From positions 1-64,000 of the forward strand of contig CALVWW010000001.1 of assembly GCA_944368155.1 (NCBI GenBank): 64,000 nucleotides of DNA, in the 5' to 3' direction. The notes under the pieces were generated by a model. It was not told where the DNA came from. It saw only the letters and a program-made list of their open reading frames with translations, and ran no database searches. Position 1 is the stretch's first letter; the number at the start of each line of letters is the position of its first letter. Origin of the DNA: an uncultured Clostridia bacterium (GTDB taxonomy: Bacteria > Bacillota > Clostridia > Christensenellales > Borkfalkiaceae). Position numbers and translations under genes: made by a program. Below, piece after piece: positions 36,023 to 44,129 of this stretch.

Positions 36023-37240
36023 TTAAGTAATAAAGACAACTTTGCTCATCTGTTCTTTCATAAAATCGTCGTCAAAGTGGGTGTAGACCCTGCCGACAAG
36101 CCGCTCCGAGCTGTCGCCCATCCAAATATCAACGATATCGGGGCGGACATACTTTTGGCATATCGTTGCAAATGTATGGCGCAAATTATAAGCTGTAAGC
36201 TCGTTCGGAAGCAATGCTGCGATTGATTTTGATATCCACTGCGGGCAGCCCGGCAACTTCAATGGAAGGGAGAAGTCTATATATTCCCGCGCCTGTTCCG
36301 GCACGGGAATTTTTTTATACTCAATTTTCCCGCCTTTGCGTTTTCGGTTGCGGCAAATCAAAAAGTCGTTTTCAAAACGTGCCTCTTCGTCGAGCTCGCA
36401 CGGTCGCACGCCGAAGAAGTACAACACATAAACCGTCTGCCTTATTTTCTCATGCTTTGCTTGCTGAACGGTTGTTAAAAACTCTTTGATTTCGGCTGCG
36501 GTTAAGTTTCTGCGGCTTTTACGCTCTGCCCGCTTGAAAGGTATCAGCGTAACAGGGTTGTGGCTTATAACGGCGTTTAACAGCGCGTACTTAAAAATCG
36601 AGTTAAGCAATATGCGCATATCTTCATATAAGCGCGGCTGGGAGGCAAACTCCAGCATGAACTTGTTAAGCTCGGCAGTCCTTATCGATTTTATATCCTT
36701 TGAAAGAAGCGCTTTTGAAAAGTAGAGGTTTGCAAAGCGCTTATACATTTCCCATGTATGGTCGACGACTTTGCCTTTTTTATAAGCGAGCCACTCATCT
36801 GCCATCTGACCAAAAGTTATACCTTTAGTCTTTGCGGGCTTATCAAGGTGGGTAGTGGCATCGACGAACAGCCTTTTTGCAATATTTATGTCTTTATTAG
36901 AAACCGATATATTATATCCATTGCGGCGATATCTTATTTCATAAAACCAGCCGCTTTTGCCGCTGGGGCGCTTAATCACATGCGCCACGCAGCCGTTTGC
37001 AATAAATTCCTTTTTAAACGTTTTCGACATTTTCATAACTTCATCCTTTGAAAATTTAATGAGTGTCGATAACGCCTTTTCCTTTTTCGTGGCAAGCCCA
37101 CCAGTTCTCTCTTCTGTTTCAATTACGGTCAAAATGGCCTCGTTAAGCGCATTAGTTGCGCGAAAAATGTCTCCGCGTTCCTGTGCGACCATAAGCATAG
37201 TAGAGATGTTTATGAGCTCGTCTGAAAGTTTTCCCACCAT
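36023..37240 (-). CDS. int: phage tyrosine integrase
   Basis: 405 residues. Site-specific recombinase that joins phage and tRNA att sites. The AP2-like arm domain is around residues 80-130 (SGWFYEIRYRRNGYNISV), the SAM-like core-binding domain around 145-240, and the catalytic domain follows. The first catalytic Arg is in YFFGVRPCELD, the second in AYNLRHTFATIC, and the Tyr nucleophile is in GRVYTHFDDD. The usual HxxR first His is Tyr here and the H/W site reads MGDSS, variants found in some phage integrases. AAGGAG precedes the ATG at 37240. Confidence 0.9.
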   Translation of the reverse strand: MVGKLSDELINISTMLMVAQERGDIFRATNALNEAILTVIETEERTGGLATKKEKALSTLIKFSKDEVMKMSKTFKKEFIANGCVAHVIKRPSGKSGWFYEIRYRRNGYNISVSNKDINIAKRLFVDATTHLDKPAKTKGITFGQMADEWLAYKKGKVVDHTWEMYKRFANLYFSKALLSKDIKSIRTAELNKFMLEFASQPRLYEDMRILLNSIFKYALLNAVISHNPVTLIPFKRAERKSRRNLTAAEIKEFLTTVQQAKHEKIRQTVYVLYFFGVRPCELDEEARFENDFLICRNRKRKGGKIEYKKIPVPEQAREYIDFSLPLKLPGCPQWISKSIAALLPNELTAYNLRHTFATICQKYVRPDIVDIWMGDSSERLVGRVYTHFDDDFMKEQMSKVVFIT

Positions 37241-37281
37241 AATTTTTTACTCCTTTGTAAAACAAATTATTTATTAGAATT

Positions 37282-37318
37282 ATTATAGCGGGGTTTACAT
37301 GACACGCGTGTGTCATGT
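37282..37318 (-). promoter_or_regulatory. integrase promoter with a perfect palindrome over the -35 region
   Basis: On the minus strand a TATAAT lies at 37282-37287. At the place of its -35 is the palindrome ACATGACAC-GCGT-GTGTCATGT (37297-37318) with perfect 9-bp arms and no recognisable -35 box. This suggests activator control or occlusion by a dimeric regulator. Confidence 0.5.
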
Positions 37319-37379
37319 TATTATAAAAATATTTAATATTTTATACAAAATAAGTGTGCCAAAATAGAACGCCTCAGAA

Positions 37380-37759
37380 TTAGTCCTTTTTATTTATCCA
37401 AGTTTCAAGCATGGTGACTACGGCAGAAAGGTGCTTTTCGCCGTATAATCTTAAAATTTCACTTCACAGCTCCAGCCAGTTCATCTCATCTTCCGAAAGA
37501 TAGGTGGGATGCCTTCCGACGCCCGCGGCCTTTTCCTCTTCCGTCCAACCGGAGAGGGGGTCGCGGGCGTTTTCTGTTCTACCGAGAAGATAGTCGATGG
37601 AAACGTTAAAAGGTCGGCCATTTTATTAAGTGCATCCTGATCGGGCTGCCACTTGTTTAGTTCCCAGCCTGATAAATTTGCATGAGATACACATAGCACA
37701 GACGCAAGCTTTTCTTGAGTATAGCCTGCGGCTTTTCGCAGTTCTCGAATGCGGTTCAT
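37380..37759 (-). pseudogene. frameshifted second Xre-type repressor
   Basis: The ATG at 37759 (GAGGAAATT before it) begins a clear Xre helix-turn-helix, MNRIRELRKAAGYTQEKLAS. Near 37608-37611 a one-base loss in an A-run (minus-strand T-run) shifts the frame; restoring it gives ADLLNVSIDYLLGRTEN, the normal Xre continuation. The following region matches the C-terminal half of the repressor at 38545-38898 (WTEEEKAAGVGRHPTYLSEDE) but has TGA at 37464-37466 where the paralogue has CGA. As it stands only a truncated product with a wrong tail would be made. A sequencing error could explain the shift but not the stop as well. Confidence 0.75.
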
Positions 37760-37766
37760 AATTTCC

Positions 37767-38528
37767 TCATTTGCGTCTGCTTGCGTTGTACGCATGGCAT
37801 CGGTTCAGGCCTCGCTTATCAAGCTCTGCTGTTATCTTATCGTCGGGGAACTCAATACCAAACTTTGAGGAGGAGACTCCAAGGCCAATATCTATCGTTG
37901 CGTAATGTTGTGCTCCTTTTGGGAAAGATAAAAATTCCTCTTTAACTGGGTCATAATAATCTTCATCCTCGTTTCGACGCCCCAGATAGATGCAGAGGTT
38001 TCTTCGTTCGCTTTTAAGTTCGTCAATGGTTATTATGCCGTCCGGAGTTTCTTCAACGAGCCCGCTGTTAAGCACTTCTGAATAGTCACAGCCGGCAATT
38101 TTTTTATGTATATCTTTACTTCTGTATGCAAAGTCGAGAAGTATCTCGCGTAGAACCTTTTGGCCATTGAGCGATAGCTGTTCCACCTTATCAACTGCGG
38201 CGGTAAAGCTCATTCCTGGTTCAGCGGGAGCAACTATTCGTGATTTGTCTTTTGAAGCACCGCCGCCTATCAGTCCAAGCTCTATTGCGAGCCTGTAAAT
38301 ATGTTTGCATGGTAGTTTGCGCCTTTTGAAATCAACACAGGTACATTCTTCAAGACTCGTTGAGTAAACGCCGTGACTTCCACTAAAAATAGCGCGTTGC
38401 TCATCAGCATATAGCTCCAGAGGGGTACACTCTGCAGTTCTCGCGCTTTTTAATCGCTTTAACTGGTCAGCGCTGCCGTTCACGCCTACCCACTTTCCAA
38501 AATCTATAGTTTGTGACTTATTGTCCAT
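37767..38528 (-). CDS. SWIM zinc-finger protein of unknown function
   Basis: 253 residues. A SWIM finger is seen around residues 62-80: CTCVDFKRRKLPCKHIYRLA, fitting CxC...CxH. Upstream, KRLKSARTAECTPLELYADEQ resembles the strand preceding SWIM domains in other proteins. The rest shows no known domain. SWIM motifs bind DNA or proteins. The gene lies between the two repressor genes in the leftward lysogeny unit, so it is probably expressed in the lysogen. A role in regulation or superinfection immunity is possible but unproven. Confidence 0.7.
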   Translation of the reverse strand: MDNKSQTIDFGKWVGVNGSADQLKRLKSARTAECTPLELYADEQRAIFSGSHGVYSTSLEECTCVDFKRRKLPCKHIYRLAIELGLIGGGASKDKSRIVAPAEPGMSFTAAVDKVEQLSLNGQKVLREILLDFAYRSKDIHKKIAGCDYSEVLNSGLVEETPDGIITIDELKSERRNLCIYLGRRNEDEDYYDPVKEEFLSFPKGAQHYATIDIGLGVSSSKFGIEFPDDKITAELDKRGLNRCHAYNASRRK

Positions 38529-38544
38529 ATTTTCCCCCTAATGA

Positions 38545-38898
38545 TTAATTTTGCTTATTTGTTAAAGCCTCGAGCGTGGTGATTAACGCCGAAAGGTATT
38601 TTTCACCATGAATTCGCAAAATCTCGCTTCGCAGCTCCAACCAATTTATCTCATCTTCCGAAAGATAGGTGGGATGCCTTCCAACACCCGCAGCCTTTTC
38701 TTCCTCAGTCCAATTTTGCTCACTAAGTCCGAGTGCGCGCTCAAGGGCTTGCATTGTATCATTGCGAGGGTTTTTTACAACACCGAATAAGATTTTTTCA
38801 ACGGTACTTTTTGCTAACCCAGCTTTGATAGCGAGTTCAGCGACAGAAAGTTTTTGACGTTTACGTTCGTTATTTAATTGTTCTACTTCCATATCCAA
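38545..38898 (-). CDS. Xre-family phage repressor
   Basis: 117 residues. N-terminal HTH (ERKRQKLSVAELAIKAGLAK, with recognition helix STVEKILFG), then a C-terminal module WTEEEKAAGVGRHPTYLSEDE and a coil-like end. It lacks a LexA-type peptidase, so induction must not depend on self-cleavage. It is the first gene of the leftward unit, reading away from a divergent switch region full of ACTCCAT sites, so it is the best candidate for the CI-like repressor. Confidence 0.8.
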   Translation of the reverse strand: MDMEVEQLNNERKRQKLSVAELAIKAGLAKSTVEKILFGVVKNPRNDTMQALERALGLSEQNWTEEEKAAGVGRHPTYLSEDEINWLELRSEILRIHGEKYLSALITTLEALTNKQN

Positions 38899-38926
38899 CT
38901 CCTTAGCAAAATTTTATATTAATTAC

Positions 38927-39027
38927 ATTGTAAAAAAAAACTCCATCTATTGCAAGATTTTTTGAAAAAAACTCTTGACAAACACCATACTTGGAGTTAT
39001 AATAAGCCCAATAACTCCATTTATGGA
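38927..39027. promoter_or_regulatory. lysis-lysogeny switch: divergent promoters and ACTCCAT operators
   Basis: Rightward early promoter TTGACA (38975-38980)-17-TATAAT (38998-39003) is a perfect consensus. Leftward repressor promoter on the minus strand is TTGCAA (38950-38955)-17-TACAAT (38927-38932). ACTCCAT-type sites occur at 38940-38946 (inside the leftward promoter), as the inverted form GGAGT at 38993-38997 (touching the -10), and as a perfect palindrome CTCCAT-TT-ATGGAG at 39014-39027. GGAGTTAT/ATAACTCC (38993-39018) forms a wider palindrome. Confidence 0.75.
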
Positions 39028-39067
39028 GCTATGGATTAAAGATTTGCAAAAATAAAGGAGGTAGCCT

Positions 39068-39277
39068 ATGAAGATGACTGCATATATAAAGAGCCGCGGA
39101 TTGGCTCCGAGGCTTGTTGCACAGAAATTAAAGGTCAGACGACAGGCACTTGACCAGTATGGCGATAAATATATGCCGCGCGTAGATACGATGGAGAAGG
39201 TCGCAAACGCTATGACCGAGCTGGGCGCTCCGACCACCGTCGTTGATATCCTTGCAGGACTATGCGCAGATAGGTAG
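39068..39277 (+). CDS. Cro-like small helix-turn-helix protein
   Basis: 69 residues, first gene of the rightward early operon with AAGGAGGT just upstream. The sequence LAPRLVAQKLKVRRQALDQYGDKYMPRVDTMEKVANAM fits an Xre-type helix-turn-helix with recognition helix around RRQALDQYG. Size, position and orientation opposite the repressor match Cro. It likely binds the ACTCCAT operators and represses the repressor gene. Confidence 0.6.
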   Translation: MKMTAYIKSRGLAPRLVAQKLKVRRQALDQYGDKYMPRVDTMEKVANAMTELGAPTTVVDILAGLCADR

Positions 39278-39301
39278 ACAGTACCACTTAAAGGAGAAGA
39301 G

Positions 39302-39595
39302 ATGAACAGGTTCTGCTTAAAGGGTTCAATTAAGGCCGTTACATACAAGTTGCGCTTATGCGCTCTCATTAATGGAGGCGGCAAAATAGCGAAAAGCTCT
39401 TTCACGGCCGCTCAGCTCGACCAGCTCGGCACATTCAAACTTTCTGGAGGAATAAAGGAAGTGACTTTTTTCTTGAAGTTCTGCGCGCTGTGGTTCGGTG
39501 GCAAGCCAATAGCCGACGTGCCGCCTGAAGAGCTTGCGGCCTTAAAGGACAAGATTATTCATATAGACAGGAGGCGGGGAAGCGCGAGATGGTAA
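39302..39595 (+). CDS. small early protein with an internal duplication
   Basis: 97 residues. Two halves repeat one another: residues about 6-42 (LKGSIKAVTYKLRLCALING) and 47-82 (LSGGIKEVTFFLKFCALWFG), each followed by a Pro/Ala-containing helix ending in QLDQL or ELAAL. No known family. The repeat includes hydrophobic strands rather than clear membrane helices. It overlaps the next gene by seven bases and has a good GGAGAAGAG site. Function unknown; the early position suggests takeover or replication control. Confidence 0.6.
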   Translation: MNRFCLKGSIKAVTYKLRLCALINGGGKIAKSSFTAAQLDQLGTFKLSGGIKEVTFFLKFCALWFGGKPIADVPPEELAALKDKIIHIDRRRGSARW

Positions 39596-40221
39596 CAAAT
39601 TACGCCTATGTGTATGGTGAGGTCGTCACCCGGCCGGCCTTCGACCACACTCTGAATAATGTGGACATTTACAGTTTCTTCATAAAGATTGCGCGCCGCT
39701 CGGGTACCTGCGATATTCTGCCGGTGCATGCTCCGGCGCAGTTGCTAAGGCGCCACAAAATAGAGCAAGGGATGACACTCGGTATAACGGGACAATTCAG
39801 GAGCTACAGTTACCGCAGCGACGGTGGTTGCCATTTGAAGCTTTACATATACGCATCGGAAGTGAAGAAGGGCCTTGTCGAAGAAGCCAATTACATAGCG
39901 CTTTCCGGTACTCTGTGCAAGTCGCCGATTTACAGAACGACTCTAAGCGGCGACGAAGTTGCTGACCTCATGGTAGCTATAAACAGGTCAAACGGGCGCT
40001 CGGACTATATACCCGCAATCGTTTGGAACGAAAACGCCCGTTTTGCCGCTGGGCTTTCAGTTGGCACGCATGTGGTACTCATCGGGCGTATTCAAAGTCG
40101 AAACTACAATAAAGTGCTGCCCGACGGCAGTATTCAACTGATGGTGGCTTATGAAGTCTCTGCCTTTTTTGTGGAGGCAACGCTGAAAATAGAATCGGTT
40201 ATAAACTACAGAAGGGGGTGA
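39589..40221 (+). CDS. tandem OB-fold, SSB-like protein
   Basis: 210 residues composed of two related domains. The first (about 3-100) has NYAYVYGEVVTRPAFDHTL, then YSFFIKIARRSG and GMTLGITGQFRSYSYR. The second (about 105-200) has NYIALSGTLCKSPIYRTTL, then DLMVAINRSNG and GTHVVLIGRIQSRNY. The pattern (strand with GxL/V at start, central substrate strands, GxxxxxxGxxxS/R) matches SSB/PriB OB folds. It likely binds single-stranded phage DNA. A fused pair in one chain is less common than single-domain SSB. Assignment is by pattern only. Confidence 0.55.
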   Translation: MVTNYAYVYGEVVTRPAFDHTLNNVDIYSFFIKIARRSGTCDILPVHAPAQLLRRHKIEQGMTLGITGQFRSYSYRSDGGCHLKLYIYASEVKKGLVEEANYIALSGTLCKSPIYRTTLSGDEVADLMVAINRSNGRSDYIPAIVWNENARFAAGLSVGTHVVLIGRIQSRNYNKVLPDGSIQLMVAYEVSAFFVEATLKIESVINYRRG

Positions 40222-40227
40222 CGTTCA

Positions 40228-40632
40228 ATGGAAATGTCGGCTGATGAAATAGTACGCGAATATCGAACCGCCAAAAATAAGGGCAAGCAGGTGACAATTC
40301 TCTCAGAGCTCAACGGATGCACGCGTGAGGATATCATTGCCATTCTATCCGCAGGCGGAATAAACCCCAAGGAATTACCTCGCAGCCGCAAGAAGGCAAA
40401 TATTGTGCCGGAGGGGCAGCAGGCTCATTGCGTTATAGAGCAAGAGATAAGAATGCTTGCCGAGCATCGGGCAATTATATTTGTTGCGCTGGGGGAGTAT
40501 CTGGCTAAGATGCGGCTCGAGCTGGAGGACGAGAACAAAGGCCATAAAGAACGCGAAGAGTATTATACTAACCAAATCGCTCTAATAAAGAAAACAATAG
40601 ATATCTTAGATTTTGATATCGAAAAATTATAA
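40228..40632 (+). CDS. phage protein with HTH-like N-terminus and coiled coil
   Basis: 134 residues. Residues about 5-40 (ADEIVREYRTAKNKGKQVTI, then LSELNGCTREDIIAIL) resemble the small sigma-like helix-turn-helix found in many Clostridia phage proteins. The C-terminal half is a predicted coiled coil (LEDENKGHKEREEYYTNQIA). It has an AAGGGGG-type site upstream. Function unknown; a DNA-binding or replication accessory role is possible. Confidence 0.5.
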   Translation: MEMSADEIVREYRTAKNKGKQVTILSELNGCTREDIIAILSAGGINPKELPRSRKKANIVPEGQQAHCVIEQEIRMLAEHRAIIFVALGEYLAKMRLELEDENKGHKEREEYYTNQIALIKKTIDILDFDIEKL

Positions 40633-40644
40633 GGAGATAACATC

Positions 40645-41631
40645 ATGGAAAACACAACTACAACCTACACCCAGCTTGTGCTGATGCCTGAGACGGAGAT
40701 GACGCCCGAGCAGCTGACATTCATGCAGGTACATACCGAGATGCTCCGCGCCGGTGAGCGTATGACCGAATGCTTGGTAATCCTTGCCAAGGATATGAAG
40801 CGGATGCGAGACGAGCAGCTCTATAAAGCTGCGGGTTTTACCGACTTCAAGGACTATGTGCAGAATGCCCTCGGCATTAAGGAACGCCACGCCTACAACT
40901 ATATAAATGTGCTTGACCTCGACGGCGACTATTTAAAGGCGCACGCCGACATGGGTATCACCAAGCTGGCGCTCATCGCGGGCGCGGCCGACGAAATCCG
41001 CGAGCGGCTTATTGCCGACGAGGAGACTCCCGAACTCACTGTCCGCCAGCTCACAGAAAAGATAAAAGAGCAGACAGCGGAGATAGAGAGCCGCCAACAG
41101 CAGCTTGATCTCCTTAGCGGCCAGCTTGATGCTCAAAAAGAGCAAGCCGAAAAAGATATTACTAACCTCAGAAATTGGAAAGAAGCGGCTGATGCAAAGG
41201 CGCAAAAGGCACAGGAGGCCGCCGCAGCCGCTCAAAAGCGCATAAAAGAGCTTGAAGAGGAGGCGGCCAAAGCAAAGGAACAGGCGGCGGAGACTGTCGA
41301 GGTCGCCGTGGACGACCCCAAGACGCTCGAGGAGCTGGAGGCGGCCCGCAAAGAGCGTGATGATGCTGTGGCTAAGGCCAAGGCAGCTATGGCGAATGCC
41401 GAAAACGCCGCCGAGGAGCTTGAGCTTTACAAAAAGGCGGGTGAGGCTCTCGCTACGTTCAAGAGCACGTTTAACCAAGTTGTTGACCTTTGGGACAAGC
41501 TCTTCTCGAGCATACGCGATATCAAGCTTGCCGACAGAGGCAAAGCTGAAAGCTGTGTGAATAAAGTTGACCAGCTCATGCGCGATATAAGCGACGATAT
41601 CAACCTCTTAAAGGAGGCGGTACAGGCATGA
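40645..41631 (+). CDS. long coiled-coil phage protein with helical N-terminal domain
   Basis: 328 residues. The N-terminal domain (about 15-125) contains KAAGFTDFKDYVQNALGIKERHAYNYI and looks like the DUF3102 or ParB-accessory helical region in phage and plasmid proteins. From about 140 to 260 the chain is almost pure coiled coil rich in Ala, Glu, Lys and Gln. A short globular end follows. A role in DNA organisation or replication is plausible. It overlaps the next gene (ATGA). Confidence 0.5.
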   Translation: MENTTTTYTQLVLMPETEMTPEQLTFMQVHTEMLRAGERMTECLVILAKDMKRMRDEQLYKAAGFTDFKDYVQNALGIKERHAYNYINVLDLDGDYLKAHADMGITKLALIAGAADEIRERLIADEETPELTVRQLTEKIKEQTAEIESRQQQLDLLSGQLDAQKEQAEKDITNLRNWKEAADAKAQKAQEAAAAAQKRIKELEEEAAKAKEQAAETVEVAVDDPKTLEELEAARKERDDAVAKAKAAMANAENAAEELELYKKAGEALATFKSTFNQVVDLWDKLFSSIRDIKLADRGKAESCVNKVDQLMRDISDDINLLKEAVQA

Positions 41632-41984
41632 ATAAGGCAGAATTTATAAAAATGCTCCGACAGGACAACGAGACCATGTCGGAGCCTAAGAAAACGCTGT
41701 TCAATCAGGTGATTGAGTGCACTATAATCGCTCTGCTCGACGAGGATGACGACTTCGAGATAGACGCCAAAATCACTATAGAAGATCTGTGGGGGGTGAT
41801 TGAGAAGAAGGGCAATTCCTCGCCCGCCCGCTGTGTGGGCCCGTTTGAGGCGGCCAACCTTATTGCCGAACACCTGCACACGAAAAACAGCGGCACGTCA
41901 CGCCTATACAAAATGGTTATGGGCACAGCGGACAGCACTTTGCCCACGCCCCGCCGCAGCCACATATCTCTCGACGATATATAG
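41628..41984 (+). CDS. small protein, possibly PcfK-like
   Basis: 118 residues. Start overlaps the previous stop. Visible features are FNQVIECTIIALLDEDDDFEI, a helix with an acidic turn, and FEAANLIAEHLHTKNSG. I base the PcfK suggestion mainly on the position directly before a PcfJ-like gene and on size, since pcfK and pcfJ are neighbours on pCF10-type elements. Sequence support by eye is modest. Confidence 0.4.
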   Translation: MNKAEFIKMLRQDNETMSEPKKTLFNQVIECTIIALLDEDDDFEIDAKITIEDLWGVIEKKGNSSPARCVGPFEAANLIAEHLHTKNSGTSRLYKMVMGTADSTLPTPRRSHISLDDI

Positions 41985-41993
41985 GGGGCGGTC

Positions 41994-44006
41994 ATGTGCT
42001 ATTACAGCGGATACAGACCCGTCACCAAGGCGGAAGCGGAACGTGCGCGGGATTATAACATATCCGAAAGGACGCGGGCCAGAATCGCCCGCAAGGGGAT
42101 AGAGAGCGTCGGCTATCTGCCTATTGACTACACTCAGTGGCGCAAGACATTATTCGCAAAAACCATGTTTTACTACAAGGTGAAACGCGGCCACTACTTG
42201 GCGCATTGCGAGGCCTGCGACGAAGTGGTGCCGCTCAAAAATGCCCGCTCATCGCGGAAAATAAAGTGCCCGCATTGCTGCTCAGACGTGGTGCTGCGCA
42301 ATGTGGATAAGATGAGCTACTTTGAAATAAAAAACTATGCCGCCGTGCTGGAAAAGGTAGCAGGCGGCTGGGTGCAGCGGTTGTTCATAGTGTACAAAGT
42401 TGTTCAGACCAACGATATATGTGCTCCAATCTCTGTTAAATATGAAGAGCGCGAGGAAGAGCGCGACTTTATAGACAGTAGCGGGGCCAGATGGTTTTTT
42501 CATCCCACATATGAAAGTTATGATAGTAGCCGCATAAAGAGCTGGCGGCGCGGTGCCGGAAGGGCGCACGGCATGGGGTGGTGCTCATGGCGCATATGCG
42601 ACCAGCCGCTCGAGTGCTACCCGAACAATCTGAAAGAGATATTCAAGGGCAGCCCCTTTGAGTATTCCTCACTCGATATAATGACCGCCCAAACGCTTAT
42701 CAATCCGTTTTTATACCTTAGCAAATATCTCGGCCGTCCTGAACTTGAAATGCTTGCAAAATTCGGCCTTTTCGGATTGGCTAAGCAACTCATGAATGAA
42801 GGCTATTATGGCAACATAGCCGAAAAATTGAAAGAAAAGAAGGGACTGAAGGCGCTCGGAATCGATTCGAAGGAAGAGTTGGCCGAGTGTAAAAATCTCA
42901 AGTTTGAAGAGCTTATCGCCCGTAAAGAGATAAAAAAGTGGCAGCTTGACGGCTTGAACGTCGATATAGCCATCAGATTTATTACAATACTGAACGCCCG
43001 TAGCGGGGAGGACTTCGAGTACAGTTTTATAAGCCGCAGGCGGCTGTTTGAGTACTATCTGCAACAGCAGCCACTGTATACGGAATACGATATGAGATAC
43101 TTCGATGCCGACTCGCCCATCAGGGCATTTTTAAACGACTACACGGACTACATTGCCGACTGTACACTGCTCAAGTATAACGTGAATGACACGGCAATCT
43201 ATATGCCGCACGATTTAAAACTTGCTCATAAGGGGACTATCGACGCCATCAAAATAAAGGAAAACGCGGTATTAGACGGACAAATATTCGCTTGGTACCA
43301 AAAACTGCACAACCTTTTAGAGTTTTCAAACGGAACATTGCAGACAGTAATGCCAAAATGTGCCGCTGAGATTATCGAGGAAGGGAGGCGGCAAAACCAC
43401 TGCGTGGGGCGCTACTGTGAGCGCGTGGCAAAGGGTGAGAGCATCATCCTGTTTGTGCGCCGTGTGGAAGATATTCAGGCCAACTACTTCACAATGGAAA
43501 TAAAGCCGGACCTGCGCAAGTTGGACGTGGTGCAGTGCCGCGATAACCACAACGCCGACTATATGCTTACCGACCAGCGGGAAGTGGTTCAAAAATTTTT
43601 AACAAAGTACGCCAGATGGTTTAAAAGACGCCCTCTGGACGGATATGAGCAGGATGTGACAGTCACCTACTACAAAGCCGTCCACAAGTGCGACGGAAAG
43701 TATATCAGCAACTACGATAAAAAGATGCAGTTTAAAATCGGCGAGTGGGCAGAGGCTCAGCTTGATAACGACCCCGACAAGGTGGCAGTCAAGGGCCTGC
43801 ACATTGCATCGCTCGAGTTTGCGCAGAACTTTGGCGACTGCTGGCGCGACGTCGCAATATTGGAAGTGGAGGCGGATATTCACGATATAGTCGTCCCCGA
43901 TGCAAAGGATCAGGTGCGCACCTCGCGCTTTAAAGTTGTCAGAGAAGTGCCGTTCTCCGAGATGGGAGAATGGGGCCAAAGGCATATGGAAATGCTGTCG
44001 GCATAA
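41994..44006 (+). CDS. PcfJ-like protein
   Basis: 670 residues. The C-terminal third carries the PcfJ family signature: EIIEEGRRQNHCVGRYCERVAKGESIILFVRR, followed by FTMEIKPDLRKLDVVQCRDNHN. Near the N-terminus CEACDEVVPLKNARSSRKIKCPHCCSD supplies two CxxC pairs for a zinc ribbon. PcfJ proteins occur on conjugative plasmids, integrative elements and some phages; their activity is unknown. The gene follows the possible PcfK partner and precedes the HUH replication gene, suggesting a role in element replication or its regulation. Confidence 0.75.
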   Translation: MCYYSGYRPVTKAEAERARDYNISERTRARIARKGIESVGYLPIDYTQWRKTLFAKTMFYYKVKRGHYLAHCEACDEVVPLKNARSSRKIKCPHCCSDVVLRNVDKMSYFEIKNYAAVLEKVAGGWVQRLFIVYKVVQTNDICAPISVKYEEREEERDFIDSSGARWFFHPTYESYDSSRIKSWRRGAGRAHGMGWCSWRICDQPLECYPNNLKEIFKGSPFEYSSLDIMTAQTLINPFLYLSKYLGRPELEMLAKFGLFGLAKQLMNEGYYGNIAEKLKEKKGLKALGIDSKEELAECKNLKFEELIARKEIKKWQLDGLNVDIAIRFITILNARSGEDFEYSFISRRRLFEYYLQQQPLYTEYDMRYFDADSPIRAFLNDYTDYIADCTLLKYNVNDTAIYMPHDLKLAHKGTIDAIKIKENAVLDGQIFAWYQKLHNLLEFSNGTLQTVMPKCAAEIIEEGRRQNHCVGRYCERVAKGESIILFVRRVEDIQANYFTMEIKPDLRKLDVVQCRDNHNADYMLTDQREVVQKFLTKYARWFKRRPLDGYEQDVTVTYYKAVHKCDGKYISNYDKKMQFKIGEWAEAQLDNDPDKVAVKGLHIASLEFAQNFGDCWRDVAILEVEADIHDIVVPDAKDQVRTSRFKVVREVPFSEMGEWGQRHMEMLSA

Positions 44007-44016
44007 CGCAAAGAAA

Positions 44017-44032
44017 TTGCAATCGATTGCAA
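44017..44032. repeat. 16-bp palindrome containing GCAATCGATTGC, copy 1
   Basis: TTGCAATCGATTGCAA is a perfect palindrome just after the PcfJ stop. The core GCAATCGATTGC recurs at 55171 and 62116 in this prophage. Confidence 0.6.
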
Positions 44033-44039
44033 AAATAAA

Positions 44040-44067
44040 GCCCCTCGCCGAAAGCTCGACGAGGGGC
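44040..44067. terminator. hairpin after the PcfJ-like gene
   Basis: The stem GCCCCTCG/CGAGGGGC is preceded by an A-run and followed by AAGAG. It lacks a T-run on the plus strand, so it is a better terminator for leftward transcription or an mRNA 3' stabiliser. Confidence 0.5.
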
Positions 44068-44129
44068 AAGAGACAACAAAAATGTCATCTCAACCTACAT
44101 AATTATTATATCAGATGCGCTTTTGTTTG

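Noticed and set aside
36023-37240. Integrase inactivated because the usual His of HxxR is Tyr
   Set aside because: Tyr or other residues occur at this position in active phage integrases, both Arg and the Tyr nucleophile are present, and the frame is intact.
44040-44067. Full terminator for the PcfJ-like gene
   Set aside because: The stem lacks a T-run on the coding strand, so only a hairpin is claimed.
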